A stretch of DNA of 53,059 bases from NCBI GenBank assembly GCA_003566715.1, contig PXCF01000031.1, positions 1-53,059 on the forward strand. The letters run 5' to 3'. Below are positions 8,901 through 18,712 of the stretch, piece after piece. Each line of letters starts with the position of its first letter. Within the stretch, counting starts at the first letter, position 1. The DNA comes from Cryomorphaceae bacterium (GTDB taxonomy: Bacteria; Bacteroidota; Bacteroidia; Flavobacteriales; Schleiferiaceae). The notes beneath the pieces are model-generated. The model did no database searches. It worked only from the letters and a program-made list of their open reading frames with translations, and had not been told where the DNA came from. A program made the translations under genes and the position numbers.

Positions 8901-11486
8901 CTACTGATTGAGATTAGAGAATTTCACCTGAAAAAACATACTGTACTCATAGATGGCATTTTCCGAATACATCTTTTTGAAATTCGACAACGAAATGACA
9001 AAGTGTTCGTAGCCGGTTTTTGGCAAATAAATATTCACGCTTCCCTCCTGCTTAATGTCTTCAAAATAGGCCATTGCGGTATTGGCATTTTTAAAGCCAC
9101 TTATTATGATTAACTGTTTATCTTCGCCCATCATGATGTTTCTACTTTTCAGCCTATCCTTAGCATATTTGCTCATATTGAAATCAGATATACTGTTTCT
9201 GATGCGGTTAAAGTCGATGTTTTCTTTGGGCAGAATAAGCACATACTGGTGGGCTTCGTTAGGGTTGAAGGTAAACAACTCTTCAATTTCCGGGCTCAAA
9301 CTTCCTCCAATCTCGGATGGACCGCCGAGATAATCTAAAATCGACTGTGCTTCAATCCCAACGGAGTAACCTTCATACTTTTCGGTAAGCGTAACCAACT
9401 CCTGCGTAAAAGTGGTAATACTACCTTCACTCCCAATACACAAAGCATGGAGCAATTCCAGCTGTGGCAGCAAATCGGTTTCGGAAAAGCGCTCAATACC
9501 TTCCGCACACATTTTTTTTGCCTTTTTAAATTTATTGGCATCAAATGCGGCGTATGCCTCTCTGTAAAATGCTTCGGCAATGGAATCGTGACCGGCATCT
9601 GAATCCGGGTCCAAAGTGCCGTCCAATAATCTCGCAAAAGGTGTATGCCCATATTCACTTTGCAGCTTTCCGCAATAGTTGTCTTTTTTCTCTGCTTGTT
9701 TGGTTTCTTGCGTCATCAAACACAAGGTGTATAACGTGCGAGGCTCGAACGAAGCGCCCGGGTATCGCTTCATCAATTTTTCGTAGATATCAACCGCTTC
9801 TAAGTAATCATTGAGGACGTCCCTGTACACCCGGCCGGCGCCTTCGTGAGCGTTGATAATCCTTTGATGGGATGCTTCTAAAGAATCGGCATCAAAGGGT
9901 ATACGGCTAAGATAATAAGCAGGGTGCATGGGATTCTGGGTAGAGTCTAATTCTGCGCCTTCACCATCGCCCTCTCCTTCTCCGGGGACAAACGTACTAA
10001 TCGTGGTTTTAACCTTTCGTCTCCAGTTGTCTTCCAACTTTCTATTTCCCCAGCGATTAGAGAACTCTGTGATGCCGTTATTTCTTTGAGAATCATCATA
10101 AAAATACCACTTTCCCGAACGCCCTCCCATTGAGAAGCCTCCTTGACCGGGACCAACAGGCCCTCCTCTTACTGATTCTGCACGTTCTTTAGCCGCCTTT
10201 TCCTTTTCCAATTGACGAATGCGTTTTTGTATCAACTTATCGCGTTCTTTTTCGGGCATGTTTGCCATGGCTTGCAAGCTGTCTTCTACCTCTATGGTAT
10301 TGAGAAATTCCACGAGTTCAGCCAAACTTTCCTTTTTCTTTTTCACTTCTTCATATCGGTGGTGCTCATTAGGTAAAGACTGGTAAGCTGTATCATAATG
10401 ACCGGCAGCTTGGATGTATTCACGGAAGTCAAAGTGCAGTTCACCTTTTCTTAGATGCGATAGGCCCAACTGCGTTTTATTGGTGGTACTTGTTTCAATA
10501 GATTTCGCCAGATAATCAAAAGCTTCGGGAATTAAGTCTTCTTTAATGGCGATATCGGCCATGGCGTAATAAATTTGGTCACGATTATCGAAGTTTTTAT
10601 CGTTTTTCGTCATTTTTCTGAGCGTGGCATAAACCGGCTTACTGTCTTGCAGATAAGGGTCGAAGTTTCTTACCTGAGCCATTTGCGCAGCAAAGTAAAA
10701 TTCGTAGGGCGGCTTCATTTTCACCACTTTGGCATACAGCTCTGATGCTTCATAATTATTACCGAGCTGCTCTTGTAGCTGCGCCTGAATATAGCGGAAA
10801 CGCACTTTTTGTGATTTGGGCACACCTGCGGCAATGGCTTCTTCTAATAATTCACTCGCTTTCTTGTATTCCTTTTGCTCGATTTTCATTTCTGCATAGG
10901 ATGCCAAGACTTCTTTTTTCAACTTTTTCGGCACTTTCTTATTGAGATACAATTTATCAAATTGCTCCTGAGCGCCGGCGAAGTTACCTGTTTGCACATA
11001 GGTTCTGGCCGCCCACAGTCGCGCATCGTACAATAGGCCTTCATCGGGAAATTCCACAATAACATAGTTGAAAGCTTCCAATGCCGGAAACCACATTCGT
11101 CGATACACCCTTGATTTTCCGATGAGCAAATAGGCGTCGTCGATATACTTATTCACCTGTTGTCTACCAAAAACCATGGAGTGTTCCTTGATGGTTTTAA
11201 CGCCTTTTTCTTCAGCGCGCTCCATGTCCGCTTCTACACTACCTACTTGAGATTCAGTAGGCCATATATAAATGGGTAAAATATTGAGGTAATCTACCTC
11301 GTGACTGCCTTCAATGGTGTTTACCCCTTTCATCAAAGCTTCATTACCATTGAAAAGCGGGTTGTACTTTGAAGAAAGCATATGCCAATTTCTGCTCAGC
11401 CACGTATTTTTTGTACGGCTACAGCTAGGAAGCACCACCAATAAAATAAAGGTGAATGAAAGTATTTTTACTAACGACTTTTTCAA
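8901..11486 (-). CDS. porW: Type IX secretion system lipoprotein PorW/SprE
   Basis: PorW (SprE in gliding flavobacteria) is an outer-membrane lipoprotein needed for T9SS function, thought to link the PorLM motor side to the SprA translocon. The 861-residue product has a lipoprotein signal ending LPSC (Cys22), the characteristic opening after it (NTWLSRNWHMLSSKYNPLFNGNEAL), many tetratricopeptide-like helices through about residue 400, a charged coiled-coil and Gly-rich linker near 410-460, more TPR-like repeats, and a C-terminal domain. Length matches SprE (about 870). The bactofilin-atp operon follows downstream. A -7 box TACCTTTG lies at 11538-11545. Confidence 0.9.
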   Translation of the reverse strand: MKKSLVKILSFTFILLVVLPSCSRTKNTWLSRNWHMLSSKYNPLFNGNEALMKGVNTIEGSHEVDYLNILPIYIWPTESQVGSVEADMERAEEKGVKTIKEHSMVFGRQQVNKYIDDAYLLIGKSRVYRRMWFPALEAFNYVIVEFPDEGLLYDARLWAARTYVQTGNFAGAQEQFDKLYLNKKVPKKLKKEVLASYAEMKIEQKEYKKASELLEEAIAAGVPKSQKVRFRYIQAQLQEQLGNNYEASELYAKVVKMKPPYEFYFAAQMAQVRNFDPYLQDSKPVYATLRKMTKNDKNFDNRDQIYYAMADIAIKEDLIPEAFDYLAKSIETSTTNKTQLGLSHLRKGELHFDFREYIQAAGHYDTAYQSLPNEHHRYEEVKKKKESLAELVEFLNTIEVEDSLQAMANMPEKERDKLIQKRIRQLEKEKAAKERAESVRGGPVGPGQGGFSMGGRSGKWYFYDDSQRNNGITEFSNRWGNRKLEDNWRRKVKTTISTFVPGEGEGDGEGAELDSTQNPMHPAYYLSRIPFDADSLEASHQRIINAHEGAGRVYRDVLNDYLEAVDIYEKLMKRYPGASFEPRTLYTLCLMTQETKQAEKKDNYCGKLQSEYGHTPFARLLDGTLDPDSDAGHDSIAEAFYREAYAAFDANKFKKAKKMCAEGIERFSETDLLPQLELLHALCIGSEGSITTFTQELVTLTEKYEGYSVGIEAQSILDYLGGPSEIGGSLSPEIEELFTFNPNEAHQYVLILPKENIDFNRIRNSISDFNMSKYAKDRLKSRNIMMGEDKQLIIISGFKNANTAMAYFEDIKQEGSVNIYLPKTGYEHFVISLSNFKKMYSENAIYEYSMFFQVKFSNLNQ

Positions 11487-11537
11487 AATTTACTCCGCCT
11501 GTTGATTGACCTTTGTTCCGTTATAACGAAACGGCGG

Positions 11538-11545
11538 CAAAGGTA
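11538..11545 (-). promoter_or_regulatory. -7 promoter box TACCTTTG before porW
   Basis: Exact TAnnTTTG on the minus strand, with T-rich sequence (11561-11566) at about the -33 distance. Predicted leader about 48 bases. Confidence 0.55.
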
Positions 11546-11614
11546 TTATATTATGCATGCAAAAAACGCTTAAAATGGAACTTGAACTGACAATCAACAT
11601 TTTCAGATAGGTTT

Positions 11615-14077
11615 TCAGCCAAATCTAAGCTTCAATACCCATTTATAATCAAAAGGGTTGCCAATATTGTCGCCATGCCGATAATAAAATCCTAAGCCAA
11701 ACTGCTGGAAGACACTTAACAACTCTACACCCGATTCGAAAATCATATTACCTTGGGGTGTTTGTACGGGGATGCCTAAATGCTCACCGGCTTCATCTAC
11801 TCCGTCTCCCACCATCATTTTGCCAACAAAGGCCAGCTCAGGGTATGCCGCGTTTCTTCTAAACAAGCGCTGCTCAGTGTTCCATCGGGTCATAACACTC
11901 ACATACCGCTGAAACAGCAACTGATTAAACCCTACGGTCTCCCAGGAAAAAGCGTCACCAAGCGTGGAGTAAGGGAGCCATGAATCTTCATTTACCCTTA
12001 GGTTTGCTGCTGGAGAAAAGAGATAGCTATATGGTACTACGCCACTGGTTAGTCCTCCCTCAATGCGGTGAGAAAACCTTCCGAGTAAAAACGATCGGTG
12101 TTGATGATCGACCTGCAAATCTAGGCGAAGAAATGAGCCCTCATCAACCGACCAATCATCTATCGTGTGTTCTATACGGTGCCTTATCACCGGGTACTTT
12201 GGTTCAATGATGGTTCGCCTACCCCTAATTTCCATGATCTTTTCACTGGGCGCATAGCGTCCTTCCCAACGCAAAGACGTGAATGTAAATCCGTTTTCAA
12301 AGCGATTGTCGTTGACCGACTCGGTATTAAACCAATAATCGGCTCCTACCAAGAAACGATTTTCGCGATGAAGGCTAAATCGATTTTCCCATTTGGGAGA
12401 AGGTTGCCACATCACGTAAGCTTGTGCACTACTTACTTGGTCAAAAACCGATACGTAAAATCTTCTCAACTGAGATAGGTCTGCAAAGAGTGCGCCTCTG
12501 GTAACAATATCAAAGGGCTGTCTTCCAGCTTCTTGAAGATCAAAGACGTATCTGCCGCCAAGTTTTAATTGTGAACGTCTGTGTAGCGTGACTTCTCCGC
12601 CATAACCGTATTTCCAGGCTTTGTCGCGAAAACCGTATCCACCATGACCATAAAATTCCACGTAGCGCGAGAAACGCTGATTGGTTCTACCTCCCAACCC
12701 CAAATAAAAACTTTCATAAGCATTGATACGAAGCAACCTCTTTAAATCTAAATCCACGTAAGGAAAAGTGATAAATCCATCACTGATGGCCTGCAATCCA
12801 CGAACCATGGCATCCAGGTTGATTTCTTCTCCAATGCTATCAATAAACTCATAAGTTGTTTCATCTCTGAGCGTCAAGGCTTTCACGCGATTGTTTTTCC
12901 AAAAATCATCACTTTGTTGACCCGCATTCTCATCGATGCGCACAGCAATTTTCCCCACATCCCTAAGCTTGTTTTCTTTTTGAACGTCAACGTCGGTAAG
13001 ATATGTACGAATGGTACCTTCTAAAATCGTATTTACAAAAACCGTTTCGGATGTATCAACGGCAATCTTAGGAATTTCCAAATTATGAAAAACCATGTCG
13101 ACGTGTAGCTGAGAGGGAAACCAAACCGCTTCTTTTTCATAAATTTGCTTGATGCTAATACTTATGCCTTCATCAGGCATCACAGCCGGTTCTGCATTCA
13201 CCGAACGAATGGCCATATCGGGTGCTTGAATCTGTATTTGTCCCACCAACGCATTGATGTTTCTATTACCCGATGGAGAAAATTGAATCGTGTAAACGGT
13301 ATCCCTTCCCTCATTAACCAACATGGTATCGGTAATCAAATAATCGTAATAACGCTCCAACATTCGGTTTATCGGGCTGATATACACCAAGTCGAGTAGT
13401 GAAAACTCTTGATTGTAGAATGAGAAACTCTGAAATTGACTGCTTAGAACAGCAAATAATGGCTCTTTTATTCCCGAGGTACGCGAGGCCAAAACATCTT
13501 CCGTTACGCGATTAGGCCTCCTAAATCGTCTATTACTCACCGACTCTGATAAGAAGAAATCTCTGGTATTAATAAATAAAAACTCACTGGAATATGCCGA
13601 TTCAGGTATGCTGTCAAAATCATCGGGATACGACTTGACTTTTAGTCCTAAACGCAACTTATTGTAACTCTTACACTGGTATTGATCGAGGTACTCGTGA
13701 TCGTTGTCTTTTCTGTTTTCCATCACCCCCTTGATGAGTCTTAAGGCGGGGTTAACACCAGGTAAAACTTCTACTGCTTGAAGCTCTTTCACTGCTTTTT
13801 TAAGGTCGATATACAAAGTGTCTGCTGCATTTACAGTAATCAGTTGGGCATCGAATCCTATGTAACTCACCTTTAAGTCAACCGGTAAACGAACGCCCTT
13901 CAGTTCAAACCATCCTTCCAAGTCTGAAATGGTTCCTACAGGTTTTCCGTCAACAACCACATTAGCAAATGGCAAAACCTCACCCTCACCAGTTATCTTT
14001 CCGCTAATCGTTTGTCCGAACAGGACGGACATTTGACTGAACAGATATACAACAATTAAAAAAGCACGCATAAACAT
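11615..14077 (-). CDS. DUF5686-family outer-membrane protein with carboxypeptidase-D-like domain
   Basis: An 820-residue protein. A signal peptide (to about residue 22, FGQ) leads into a carboxypeptidase-D regulatory-like beta-sandwich (TISGKITGEGEVLPFANVVV... GYIGFDA-type pattern, about 23-100). Then comes the DUF5686 hallmark NPALRLIKGVMENRKDNDHE and a long C-terminal region of amphipathic strands ending in LKLRFG with a terminal aromatic, as in an outer-membrane barrel. The family's substrate is unknown. It stands alone between porW and the divergent adhesin gene. Either ATG at 14077 or 14071 could be the start; the -7 box TACATTTG at 14092-14099 leaves a leader of only about 11-17 bases. 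Confidence 0.85.
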   Translation of the reverse strand: MFMRAFLIVVYLFSQMSVLFGQTISGKITGEGEVLPFANVVVDGKPVGTISDLEGWFELKGVRLPVDLKVSYIGFDAQLITVNAADTLYIDLKKAVKELQAVEVLPGVNPALRLIKGVMENRKDNDHEYLDQYQCKSYNKLRLGLKVKSYPDDFDSIPESAYSSEFLFINTRDFFLSESVSNRRFRRPNRVTEDVLASRTSGIKEPLFAVLSSQFQSFSFYNQEFSLLDLVYISPINRMLERYYDYLITDTMLVNEGRDTVYTIQFSPSGNRNINALVGQIQIQAPDMAIRSVNAEPAVMPDEGISISIKQIYEKEAVWFPSQLHVDMVFHNLEIPKIAVDTSETVFVNTILEGTIRTYLTDVDVQKENKLRDVGKIAVRIDENAGQQSDDFWKNNRVKALTLRDETTYEFIDSIGEEINLDAMVRGLQAISDGFITFPYVDLDLKRLLRINAYESFYLGLGGRTNQRFSRYVEFYGHGGYGFRDKAWKYGYGGEVTLHRRSQLKLGGRYVFDLQEAGRQPFDIVTRGALFADLSQLRRFYVSVFDQVSSAQAYVMWQPSPKWENRFSLHRENRFLVGADYWFNTESVNDNRFENGFTFTSLRWEGRYAPSEKIMEIRGRRTIIEPKYPVIRHRIEHTIDDWSVDEGSFLRLDLQVDHQHRSFLLGRFSHRIEGGLTSGVVPYSYLFSPAANLRVNEDSWLPYSTLGDAFSWETVGFNQLLFQRYVSVMTRWNTEQRLFRRNAAYPELAFVGKMMVGDGVDEAGEHLGIPVQTPQGNMIFESGVELLSVFQQFGLGFYYRHGDNIGNPFDYKWVLKLRFG

Positions 14078-14091
14078 TTGACTTAGTAACG

Positions 14092-14099
14092 CAAATGTA
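14092..14099 (-). promoter_or_regulatory. -7 promoter box TACATTTG before the DUF5686 gene
   Basis: Exact TAnnTTTG on the minus strand with a predicted start near 14088. No clear -33 TTTG at standard spacing. Confidence 0.5.
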
Positions 14100-14205
14100 A
14101 TCCAAAGCGTGTAACGTGCGATTGAAAATTATCCCTGTGATATATGGTTAACTTCTAGGAAATTTTGATTCCTACGAAAAAAAAGAGAGAAAAACAAAAA
14201 AAATA

Positions 14206-14236
14206 TTTGGTCATTTAAAAAATTTGTCTACATTTG
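14206..14236 (+). promoter_or_regulatory. Full -33/-7 promoter of the large T9SS adhesin
   Basis: TTTG at 14206-14209, a 19-base spacer and TACATTTG at 14229-14236 match the Bacteroidota consensus TTTG-N19-TAnnTTTG exactly. An A-rich tract lies upstream (14176-14203). This is the best promoter in the window; the predicted leader is about 22 bases. Confidence 0.8.
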
Positions 14237-14262
14237 TCGTTGAAAAAACCATACTACTACAT

Positions 14263-17200
14263 ATGACTTCTATTCGACTACTACCGAATAGAGGCAAAAA
14301 ATTGGTCTATAAGCGTCTACTACTGGTTCTACTTGTGCTTATTGGCTATGCCTCTACTTCATTTGTGCATGCTGACTGTACACCTACAGTCAATCTTGGC
14401 AACATAATCCAAACATGCCAAGGCAACAACGTACAACTCAACGCATTTAATAACGGAGCCAGTTATCTTTGGTCTACAGGAGATACGACGCCCAGCATTG
14501 TTGTCACCTCACCCGGGATGTACCATGTCACCGTGACCAACAACTGCGGTTCAGCTTCTGACTCTGTTAATGTAATCATTAGTCAACATGCCCAAGTAAA
14601 CCTGGGGCCCGACATAAAATTCTGTTCGTTACAACCTTTTTCACAAACGTTGAGCGTGCCTCAGGTTGCCGGAACCTCTTATCAATGGTCAACTGGGGCT
14701 TTCACCAACAGCATTAATGTTAGCCAAGCGGGCACGTATTGGGTGACTGCTAGTAATGCTTGCGGCACTTATAGCGACACCATTAATATTATTCCGGAAA
14801 CACCTAATAATTTTAATTTAGGCAACGACACCATTATTTGTCAAAGCAACACCCACTCCTTATCGGTGGGTAATGTTGCGGGATCCATAAGTTGGAGTAA
14901 CGGCGATACCACCAATCAAATTAGCATCAACACATCCGGGGTTTACAGCGTTACGGTATCCAATTCTTGTGGTACGGTTACAGACAGCATAGAAGTATTT
15001 TTTGCTCAAGATGGCTTCCCCATCACTTCCCCCTCCAGCATTTGCAATGGCACACCTGTTTCACTAAACTTAGGGTTTACGAGTTTCCCTTACCAATGGC
15101 ATTTCAATGGAAGCCCCTTTAACCAGGCATCTGCTTCACAGCCGGGCACTTATGTGGTAAGCATGAATACACCTTGTGGCGTCATTAGTGACACATTAAT
15201 CGTCACTCAATCTAGCGCTCCTTCAATCAGCAATTTACCTGACACCGTACGCTTTTGTCAAGGCGATAGTGTACTAATTGCCCCCCAAATAAACGGCAAC
15301 GCAACAGTGCAGTGGTCACACGGTCCCACCACCGACTCTGCTTACGTTCGCACACAGGGAACCGTATCCTTAACTGTTACCAATGGTTGTGGTTCGGTTA
15401 CCGAAACCGTCGTTGTTCGTCGCATTAATAGAGTGCGTACACAAAACATCGTTTCTGAATACTTCATTTGTTCGGGCCAAAGCGTTGATGTTAACGCCTA
15501 TTCCGGAAGATCAGGCACCACCTATACATGGAGCAATGGTAGTGGGAATGACAGTGTCAGAACTTTTAATCAATTGGGAAGTTACTCTGTCACGCTATCC
15601 GATAGCTGCAGTCAGAGAACCTATAACTTCAGTGTTCTTCCCCCAGACACTGTGGACTTTTCCTTTCCTGAAGATTCCGTTTTTATATGTGCGGCTAACT
15701 ACGTTGTAAACCCGGGCATTACACACCCTACCTATTCTTACTTATGGAGCACCAATGACACCACACCAACTATTTCCGTTACATCGAGTGGGTGGTACAC
15801 CGTAACCATTTCCAATGGCTGTGACACAAAGACTGATTCACTATATGTGGAAATTGATGTTGTTCCAAATATCAGTATGCCCAACGAAGTGAGAATTTGT
15901 CAGGGAGAAAACGCTGTTCTATCTTCTACTCATCAAAACGGCGTTATTTATCAGTGGAGCACTGGAGATACGACCAACAGCATAACTGTAAACCAAGCCG
16001 GATGGTATACCTTATATGCCTATAACCGTTGCGATACACTGCATGACTCCGTTCAAGTTATTGTTGATCAACCCATCAATTTACCTCAATTACTAAACAA
16101 CCCCCAGTACACCATCTGTACAGGTGACACGCTTATGGTACCCATATTTGTGCCTTCAGATGCCAACATTACCTGGAGCCATGGAGCTAGTTCAGACACC
16201 GTTTACTTCACAACGGGAGGTGTGTTTACATACACCATTTACAATGCATGCGACACCATTATAGACACTATAAGTGTAATCCAAAACAGCATACCTACCA
16301 GAATGCTGCCGGATACCGTTTACTTATGCACGGGCCAAACCACGATGTTGGATGCGGGTGCAGGTAATCAAAATGCTGTTTGGCATGACTTATCCATCGG
16401 CCGCTTCTTCCAGGTACATGCTGCAGGAACCTATTATGTTACGTTAATGAATGGCTGTGGTTTTCGAACCGATACGGTGGTTGTCATAGAGAACGACCCT
16501 ATAAACTCTATCGACTTGGGTAACGACACCATTTTCTGCGAAGGAACACTACTACTAGACCCGCTACCAAATGCAGGGTTGGGATATCACATTGTATGGA
16601 ACAATAACACACATGCTTCTACTTTCACGGTAACACAATCCGGCACCTATACCGTGATGGCTTATAACGCCTGTGATACCGTGCACGACACCGTTAATGT
16701 TTTAATTACTGGTGCTCCAAATTTAAACCTAGGTGCATTTGTTTACTTCTGTAGTGGTTCTGACCTTATTCTTGACGCTCTAAATCCCGGCTCTTCTTAT
16801 AGCTGGAGTAACGGGGACACAACCCGAACGATTAGTGTAAATGTTCCCGGCTGGTATAGTGTTGAAATTACTAATGGCTGTGGCTCTTTTGTGGACAGCA
16901 TAGAAGTTCGTGTAGATAGCGCCATGAATATTAATTTTGGTAATGACACCATCGTATGTATTGGAGACTCCCTATTGCTGGAAAGCGGCGCCAAAGGGCA
17001 CGAAATCATCTTGTGGTCTAATGGTCAAACAACGCCAAGCATTTACGCTTCTAATACTGGAACGTATTGGGTGCAAGTGGACAATGCTTGCGGAAGGTTT
17101 ACCGACACCATTTACATTGAAGTGATCACAGAACCCGATTTTGAAATAAGGGGAGACACAGTGATGTGTACCTCATTCAATACGCCTCATGAGATTTCAG

Positions 17201-18051
17201 GACCTAAAAACATGATGGGGTATCTTTGGGATGACGGAAGTACATCAAGGGTACGTTTTATTCAAGAACCCGGCAAGTACCACCTCACCGTTTTTAATGG
17301 CTGTTTTTACAAAACAGATACCATCACGGTAATCGGACATGAAACCGTATATGTTGACTTAGGCTTTGACGAAATCTTTTGCATCAGCGAACCGCCCATC
17401 TTAGACCCTGAAGTACATGATTATCCCGTTGTGTGGCAAAACGGAGAAGTTGCTCCTACCTTCACCCCTAAAGAAACCGGGTGGTATAAAGCAACCGTCG
17501 TGAACGCATGTGGCACGTTTACTGACAGTGTGTTTTTAGAGAAAGAAGTGCCTATTCCTTTCACCCCTATTGATACAGCGTTCTGTATTTCGGAAAGCTT
17601 GAACATAAACCTCAAAGAATTATGGCCGGGCGATTCTGTTCGCTGGGCAGATGGAAGAGCGAACCCTAGTCGCACATTCACATCATTTAATGAGCTTGAA
17701 TACGTTGTTTCAAATACTTGTGGTGAAGTTACCCAAACACTTAAGATTGAAACAGAAGTTTGTGATTGTCCTGTTTACATGGCAAATGCATTTACTCCGA
17801 ACGGAGATGGTGTGAACGATGAGATTTATCCCATGCACGAGTGCGACATGGGTTCGTACTCATTTCGTGTGTTTTCACGTTGGGGCAGTATGGTTTTTGA
17901 ATCCAACGGTAACAACGAAGGGTGGGATGGTACCCTCAACGGTTCGCCATCTCCTGCTGGAGTGTATACCTACGAACTTTCTTATTCGTACTGGAGCAAA
18001 GGATATTTACACCACCGCCAAAAAATCGGTCAAATAACCCTTATTCGCTAA
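14263..18051 (+). CDS. Secreted repeat protein with T9SS type B (gliding-motility-associated) sorting domain
   Basis: A 1262-residue cell-surface or secreted protein. The signal peptide ends near VHA (37). Sixteen Ig-like repeats of about 70-75 residues follow, each with a leading Cys (CQG, CSG, CTG), a YxWSxGDTT-like core, GxYxVxVxN and a second Cys or CG before DT/DS, suggesting one disulfide per repeat. The C-terminus (NAFTPNGDGVNDE ... FSRWGSMVFES ... GWDGTLNG ... PAGVYTYEL) is the CHU_C / type B sorting domain that T9SS recognises. The frame is open to a TTG at 14224, but the ATG at 14263 gives a proper signal peptide and follows a strong promoter. Its last 11 bases overlap the 3' end of pyrE on the other strand. 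Likely role: adhesin or matrix protein; ligand unknown. Confidence 0.93.
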   Translation: MTSIRLLPNRGKKLVYKRLLLVLLVLIGYASTSFVHADCTPTVNLGNIIQTCQGNNVQLNAFNNGASYLWSTGDTTPSIVVTSPGMYHVTVTNNCGSASDSVNVIISQHAQVNLGPDIKFCSLQPFSQTLSVPQVAGTSYQWSTGAFTNSINVSQAGTYWVTASNACGTYSDTINIIPETPNNFNLGNDTIICQSNTHSLSVGNVAGSISWSNGDTTNQISINTSGVYSVTVSNSCGTVTDSIEVFFAQDGFPITSPSSICNGTPVSLNLGFTSFPYQWHFNGSPFNQASASQPGTYVVSMNTPCGVISDTLIVTQSSAPSISNLPDTVRFCQGDSVLIAPQINGNATVQWSHGPTTDSAYVRTQGTVSLTVTNGCGSVTETVVVRRINRVRTQNIVSEYFICSGQSVDVNAYSGRSGTTYTWSNGSGNDSVRTFNQLGSYSVTLSDSCSQRTYNFSVLPPDTVDFSFPEDSVFICAANYVVNPGITHPTYSYLWSTNDTTPTISVTSSGWYTVTISNGCDTKTDSLYVEIDVVPNISMPNEVRICQGENAVLSSTHQNGVIYQWSTGDTTNSITVNQAGWYTLYAYNRCDTLHDSVQVIVDQPINLPQLLNNPQYTICTGDTLMVPIFVPSDANITWSHGASSDTVYFTTGGVFTYTIYNACDTIIDTISVIQNSIPTRMLPDTVYLCTGQTTMLDAGAGNQNAVWHDLSIGRFFQVHAAGTYYVTLMNGCGFRTDTVVVIENDPINSIDLGNDTIFCEGTLLLDPLPNAGLGYHIVWNNNTHASTFTVTQSGTYTVMAYNACDTVHDTVNVLITGAPNLNLGAFVYFCSGSDLILDALNPGSSYSWSNGDTTRTISVNVPGWYSVEITNGCGSFVDSIEVRVDSAMNINFGNDTIVCIGDSLLLESGAKGHEIILWSNGQTTPSIYASNTGTYWVQVDNACGRFTDTIYIEVITEPDFEIRGDTVMCTSFNTPHEISGPKNMMGYLWDDGSTSRVRFIQEPGKYHLTVFNGCFYKTDTITVIGHETVYVDLGFDEIFCISEPPILDPEVHDYPVVWQNGEVAPTFTPKETGWYKATVVNACGTFTDSVFLEKEVPIPFTPIDTAFCISESLNINLKELWPGDSVRWADGRANPSRTFTSFNELEYVVSNTCGEVTQTLKIETEVCDCPVYMANAFTPNGDGVNDEIYPMHECDMGSYSFRVFSRWGSMVFESNGNNEGWDGTLNGSPSPAGVYTYELSYSYWSKGYLHHRQKIGQITLIR

Positions 18052-18700
18052 GCCATTTACTTGGTGCTTGACGCCAAGACGTCAATGTCTCCATATCCTC
18101 TTCTTTGACGTAAGACAATCGCTGGGCTTCTCTAATTAAATAGCTATACGATGAAAGTGTGTGTAAAGCGCAATCCGCTTGACGCATATTTTCTTCGGAC
18201 GTGTCAAATTCATACGTGAATATTGCGAGCATGCCTAGCACATCGGCGCTTTCCTTTCTCAAGGCTTCTACAGCCAACAAGCTACTTTTACCCGTGCTGA
18301 TGAGATCTTCGATAACCACTACTTTCTTTGCTTTAGGCAGATGACCTTCCACTTGATTCTTTCTACCGTGTGACTTTGGCTCTGGGCGGACGTAAACGAA
18401 GGGCAATCCCAAAACATCTGCCACCAAAACACCCAAAGCAATGGCTCCAGTTGCTACACCAGCTATGACCTCAACTGTAGGGTAAAGCTCTTTAACAGCC
18501 GCAGCCATTTTCTCCTTCAGAAAATCTCGTGTTTCGGGATAAGATAAAGCCATTCTATTGTCACAATAAATGGGTGACTTCCATCCGCTGGCCCACGTGA
18601 AGGGATCCTTGGGCTGCAGCTTAATGGCGTTGATTTTTAACAGATGAGCAGCAATGTCATTTGCTGTATCTTCGTGGTATATTTTCACTGTAGAATTCAT
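18041..18700 (-). CDS. pyrE: Orotate phosphoribosyltransferase
   Basis: PyrE joins orotate to PRPP to make OMP in pyrimidine synthesis. The 219-residue product has the family opening (INAIKLQPKDPFTWASGWKSPIYCDNR pattern, in which FTWASGWKSP is diagnostic) and the PRPP-binding loop VVVIEDLISTGKSS. It is divergent from the NUDIX gene with only 11 bases between start codons, and its 3' end overlaps the convergent adhesin gene by 11 bases. The -7 box at 18705-18712 would start transcription at about the A of the ATG, so the mRNA is probably leaderless. Confidence 0.96.
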   Translation of the reverse strand: MNSTVKIYHEDTANDIAAHLLKINAIKLQPKDPFTWASGWKSPIYCDNRMALSYPETRDFLKEKMAAAVKELYPTVEVIAGVATGAIALGVLVADVLGLPFVYVRPEPKSHGRKNQVEGHLPKAKKVVVIEDLISTGKSSLLAVEALRKESADVLGMLAIFTYEFDTSEENMRQADCALHTLSSYSYLIREAQRLSYVKEEDMETLTSWRQAPSKWLSE

Positions 18701-18704
18701 ATTG

Positions 18705-18712
18705 CAAAAGTA
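18705..18712 (-). promoter_or_regulatory. -7 promoter box TACTTTTG abutting the pyrE start
   Basis: Exact TAnnTTTG on the minus strand, four bases from the pyrE ATG. It overlaps the first base of the divergent NUDIX gene. A -33 TTG was not seen. Confidence 0.55.

Noticed and set aside
14300-18000. Recent tandem repeat expansion in the adhesin gene
   Set aside because: Repeats share motifs only at protein level; no long identical DNA units were seen.
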